A DNA stretch of 9,283 nucleotides from JBEEPE01 sp964489645 (GTDB taxonomy: Bacteria; Verrucomicrobiota; Verrucomicrobiia; Chthoniobacterales; Chthoniobacteraceae): positions 1 through 9,283 of the forward strand of contig CAZAZT010000143.1 in assembly GCA_964489645.1 (NCBI GenBank). Reading direction: 5' to 3'. A model generated the notes under the pieces. That model saw nothing but the letters and a program-made list of their open reading frames with translations, was not told the DNA's origin and ran no database searches. The translations under genes and the position numbers were made by a program. Positions within the stretch are counted from its first letter, which is position 1. Each line of letters begins with the position of its first letter. Below, piece by piece: positions 7,519-9,283 of the stretch.

Positions 7519-7532
7519 GCGCTTGCAAGCGC
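7519..7532. promoter_or_regulatory. Perfect 14-bp palindrome GCGCTTGCAAGCGC, candidate operator
   Basis: The 122-base divergent spacer (7436-7557) holds a perfect 14-bp palindrome centred between 7525 and 7526, 25 bases ahead of the SDR start. With no loop it is a better DNA operator than an RNA hairpin. Its shape resembles dyad sites of LacI/GntR-type regulators, which often control sugar-acid genes, but no regulator gene is in view. A direct repeat TGTTCGGG (7503-7510 and 7512-7519) abuts it. I see no convincing -35/-10 pair for either gene here. Confidence 0.4.
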
Positions 7533-7539
7533 AAGGGGT

Positions 7540-7546
7540 GGAGGAG
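7540..7546 (+). promoter_or_regulatory. Shine-Dalgarno GGAGGAG that sets the SDR start
   Basis: GGAGGAG lies 11 bases before ATG 7558. The SDR frame is open upstream to 7396, but that extension would overlap the lipoprotein gene and has no family similarity, so this site supports ATG 7558. Confidence 0.6.
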
Positions 7547-7557
7547 AGACTTTTTGG

Positions 7558-8367
7558 ATGAGCAATTTGTTCGATTTGAGAGGGGATGTTGCGGTGGTGA
7601 TAGGTGCGACGGGTGTTTTGGGGGGAGCGTTGGCGGAGGGGTTGGCTGCTGCGGGGGCTGCGGTGGCTGTGGTGGGGCGTAATGCGGAGCGTGGGGCTGC
7701 CCGTGTGGAATCGATCCGTGCGATGGGTGGGCGGGCGTGTTTTGTTGCGGCGGATGCGGGGAAGCGCTCTGAGGTTGAGGCGGTGGCGGATGCGGTGGCG
7801 CGGGAGCTTGGGGAGGCGACGATTTTGGTGAATGCGGCTGGGGGGAACGATCCGCGAGTCACGGTGACTCCTGAGCGGCCTGTGGAGAGCATCACGACGG
7901 AGGATTGGGTTTCTGCGTTTGATTTGAATGTGGTTGGGGGCGCGTTGGTTCCGTCGCAGGTTTTCGGTCCGAGGATGGCGAGCAAGGGGCGTGGGAGCAT
8001 CATCAACATCGCGAGCGTTTCCGCGCATCTCCCGTTGTCGCGGGTGATCGCGTATTCGTCTGCGAAGGCGGCGGTGTTGAATTTGACGCGTTTTTTGGCG
8101 CGTGAATGGGCGTTGTCTGGGGTGCGCGTGAACTCGATCACGCCTGGGTTTTTTCCTGCGGAACAGAACCGGAAGTTATTGTTCAACGATGACGGGACTC
8201 CGACGGCGCGGACGCAATCGATTTGGGGGCACACGCCGATGAAGCGTTTTGGTGAGGCGCAGGAGTTGGTGGGCGCGTGTGTCTTTTTGGCGTCGCACGC
8301 TGCGTCGAGCTTTGTGACGGGGACCGATCTGTGTGTGGACGGCGGATTCCTGAGCCAGACGATTTAG
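7558..8367 (+). CDS. Short-chain dehydrogenase/reductase, D-mannonate oxidoreductase-like
   Basis: A 269-residue cytoplasmic NAD(P)-dependent oxidoreductase of the classical SDR family. The opening NLFDLRGDVAVVIGATGVLGG gives the Rossmann glycine motif at ~16-22. NAAGG (92-96) stabilises the fold, and the catalytic tetrad is Asn124, Ser153, Tyr166 and Lys170 (YSSAK). The C-terminal signature SITPGFFPAEQNRKLL, then HTPMKRFGEAQELVGA and VTGTDLCVDGGF, is that of SDRs annotated as D-mannonate oxidoreductase (Bacillus UxuB/YjmF type), which interconvert fructuronate and mannonate. The dinucleotide-site motif starts IGATG where TGGTG is usual. The start is chosen by the Shine-Dalgarno at 7540-7546. 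SDR is certain; the mannonate assignment is a judgement from remembered family sequences, and other polyol or sugar-acid substrates are possible. The next gene on the strand is a peroxiredoxin, 77 bases on. Confidence 0.93.
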   Translation: MSNLFDLRGDVAVVIGATGVLGGALAEGLAAAGAAVAVVGRNAERGAARVESIRAMGGRACFVAADAGKRSEVEAVADAVARELGEATILVNAAGGNDPRVTVTPERPVESITTEDWVSAFDLNVVGGALVPSQVFGPRMASKGRGSIINIASVSAHLPLSRVIAYSSAKAAVLNLTRFLAREWALSGVRVNSITPGFFPAEQNRKLLFNDDGTPTARTQSIWGHTPMKRFGEAQELVGACVFLASHAASSFVTGTDLCVDGGFLSQTI

Positions 8368-8410
8368 TGGTGATGACGTGCGGAATTTTTGTGCTGAGAT
8401 AGCAGTCTTC

Positions 8411-8444
8411 ACGAACGGAACCAAAACCAAGAAACCAAAAACTT
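8411..8444 (+). promoter_or_regulatory. A/C-rich, Shine-Dalgarno-less leader of the peroxiredoxin gene
   Basis: The 34 bases before ATG 8445 consist almost only of A and C, with two ACCAAAA units, in contrast to the G/T-rich strand around them. There is no Shine-Dalgarno. Such an unstructured A-rich leader could itself promote ribosome binding. The rest of the spacer (8368-8410) holds only a weak TGCT/AGCA hairpin around 8390-8405 and no clear promoter. Confidence 0.35.
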
Positions 8445-9077
8445 ATGTCAACACTTGTAGGAAAACCCGCACCGCAGTTCACCGCCGCCGCTGTCGTCCG
8501 AGGGGGCGAGTTGGTGGGCGATTTCTCATTGAGCCAGTATTTGGGCAAGCAGTACGTGGTGCTGTTCTTTTATCCGAAGGATTTCACGTTTGTGTGTCCG
8601 TCTGAGTTGCATGCGTTCCAGGATGCGCTTGGCGAGTTCGAGAAGCGTGGGGTTGCGGTGGTGGGAGTGTCGACGGATTCGGAGCAGGTGCACTGGGGAT
8701 GGTTGCAGGTGCCGAAGGCGAAGGGGGGGATCCAGGGGGTGACGTATCCGTTGGTGGCGGACACGAACAAGATGATCTCGCAGGCGTACGGGGTCCTGAA
8801 TGGCGAGTACGATTTTGACGAAGAGGGTAACTTGGTGGCGAGCAGCGAGATGATCGCGTATCGCGGCCTGTTCTTGATCGACCGTGAGGGACGTGTGCGG
8901 CATCAGTTGGTGAATGATCTGCCGCTGGGGAGAAGCGTGGACGAAGCGCTACGCATTTTGGATGCTTTGCAATTTTTCGAGAAAAACGGCGAGGTCTGCC
9001 CTGCAAATTGGTCGGCGGGTAAGGAGGGGATGAAGGCGACGTTTGCGGGAGTTGCTGAGTATCTTTCGAACCATTGA
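8445..9077 (+). CDS. Typical 2-Cys peroxiredoxin (AhpC/Prx1 subfamily)
   Basis: A 210-residue cytoplasmic thiol peroxidase that reduces H2O2, organic peroxides and probably peroxynitrite. The peroxidatic Cys51 sits in DFTFVCPSE, and the resolving Cys185 in GEVCPANW, which marks the typical 2-Cys AhpC/Prx1 class; Arg163 in LGRSVDEALR is conserved. The family GGLG loop is GGIQG here, and the C-terminus (AGVAEYLSNH) has no YF motif, as expected for an overoxidation-resistant bacterial enzyme. Between YGVL and YRGLFLID lies a longer acidic loop (GEYDFDEEGNLVASSEM) than in AhpC; longer PrxC-like forms exist in other bacteria. The reductant (AhpF, thioredoxin) is not in the window. The start follows an A/C-rich leader without Shine-Dalgarno. 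The early codons favour C-ending forms, which hints at high expression. A LarA-family gene starts 13 bases downstream. Confidence 0.96.
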   Translation: MSTLVGKPAPQFTAAAVVRGGELVGDFSLSQYLGKQYVVLFFYPKDFTFVCPSELHAFQDALGEFEKRGVAVVGVSTDSEQVHWGWLQVPKAKGGIQGVTYPLVADTNKMISQAYGVLNGEYDFDEEGNLVASSEMIAYRGLFLIDREGRVRHQLVNDLPLGRSVDEALRILDALQFFEKNGEVCPANWSAGKEGMKATFAGVAEYLSNH

Positions 9078-9090
9078 CGATCATCTTGTC

Positions 9091-9283
9091 GTGACCTCCC
9101 TTCCTGTTCCTTTGCAGACGGTGGCGCCTCGTGGTTCTGCGGTGAGTCCTTCGGATGCCTCTTCCTTGATCGGGCAGGCTTTTCGCGGGGCGGAGTATCG
9201 TGGCAAGCGGGTGCTTTTGATCATCCCCGACGCGACGCGGACGTGTCCGGTTGGTCAGATGTTCCAGCATTTGCATGGGGCGA
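9091..9283 (+). CDS. LarA/DUF2088 family protein, N-terminal part (nickel-dependent racemase family)
   Basis: The last 64 codons run off the window with no stop. The reading GKRVLLIIPDATRTCPVGQM matches the N-terminal strand and PDxTR motif of the LarA/DUF2088 family (lactate racemase and relatives), where this region contacts substrate and the nickel-pincer cofactor. The start is probably GTG 9091, 13 bases after the peroxiredoxin stop; an in-frame GTG at 9121 is an alternative. No Shine-Dalgarno precedes either. Family members racemise or epimerise 2-hydroxyacids such as lactate, malate or gluconate; the His and Lys residues that hold nickel would lie outside the window, so activity cannot be judged. 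It may be cotranscribed with the peroxiredoxin. The gene was recognised by translating the edge directly, because it is short and starts with GTG. Confidence 0.78.
   Translation, partial: MTSLPVPLQTVAPRGSAVSPSDASSLIGQAFRGAEYRGKRVLLIIPDATRTCPVGQMFQHLHGA

Noticed and set aside
7396..7557. Upstream extension of the SDR
   Set aside because: It would overlap the lipoprotein gene start; the family begins at NLFDLRG and a Shine-Dalgarno precedes ATG 7558.
7446..8234. Minus-strand open frame of 262 codons
   Set aside because: Antisense shadow of the SDR gene with no recognisable motif.
8388..8410. Possible terminator hairpin after the SDR gene
   Set aside because: Only a 4-bp stem and no T tract after it.
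8584..9276. Minus-strand open frame of 230 codons
   Set aside because: Arg/Pro/Ser-rich shadow of the peroxiredoxin and LarA-family genes.

Overview
The window is compact bacterial DNA, rich in G and T on the given strand, and most likely comes from the Verrucomicrobiota (or another PVC-group phylum). The main evidence is the first three genes. A DUF1501 protein, a secreted PPC-domain protein and a Planctomycete-type cytochrome c/WD40 protein form a row that is typical of Verrucomicrobiota and Planctomycetota. Several starts lack a Shine-Dalgarno sequence, which also fits. A run of 10 Ns at 5771-5780 shows this is a scaffolded draft or metagenome assembly.

Layout: (1) 1-3510, plus strand: the DUF1501 C-terminus, the PPC protein and the cytochrome c-WD40 protein, joined by stop/start overlaps of four bases and so translationally coupled. 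(2) 3517-4563, minus strand: an unusual zinc-ribbon + SAM + FGE-sulfatase-domain protein, convergent with the cytochrome gene. (3) 4621-5930, plus strand: an M20-family dipeptidase, divergent from the FGE gene and interrupted by the N gap. (4) 5936-7435, minus strand: a glycine-zipper lipoprotein followed by a secreted alpha/beta hydrolase, probably one operon. (5) 7558-9283, plus strand: an SDR oxidoreductase of the mannonate-oxidoreductase type, a typical 2-Cys peroxiredoxin and the N-terminus of a LarA/DUF2088 (nickel-dependent racemase family) protein. Genes abut almost everywhere, and no stretch above 125 bases lacks a gene.

Functional reading: region 1 is an exported module of a kind usually seen beside DUF1549/DUF1553 cytochromes; its substrate is unknown. 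Regions 3 and 4 look like peptide and ester or peptide hydrolysis with an envelope lipoprotein. Region 5 pairs two hydroxyacid-type enzymes around a peroxide-scavenging gene, with a perfect 14-bp palindrome ahead of the SDR. No RNA gene, mobile element, CRISPR array or defence system was seen. The most unusual items are the zinc-ribbon/SAM/FGE fusion, the palindrome, and a G-over-C skew that ignores gene orientation. I see no convincing evidence of a wholly new system.
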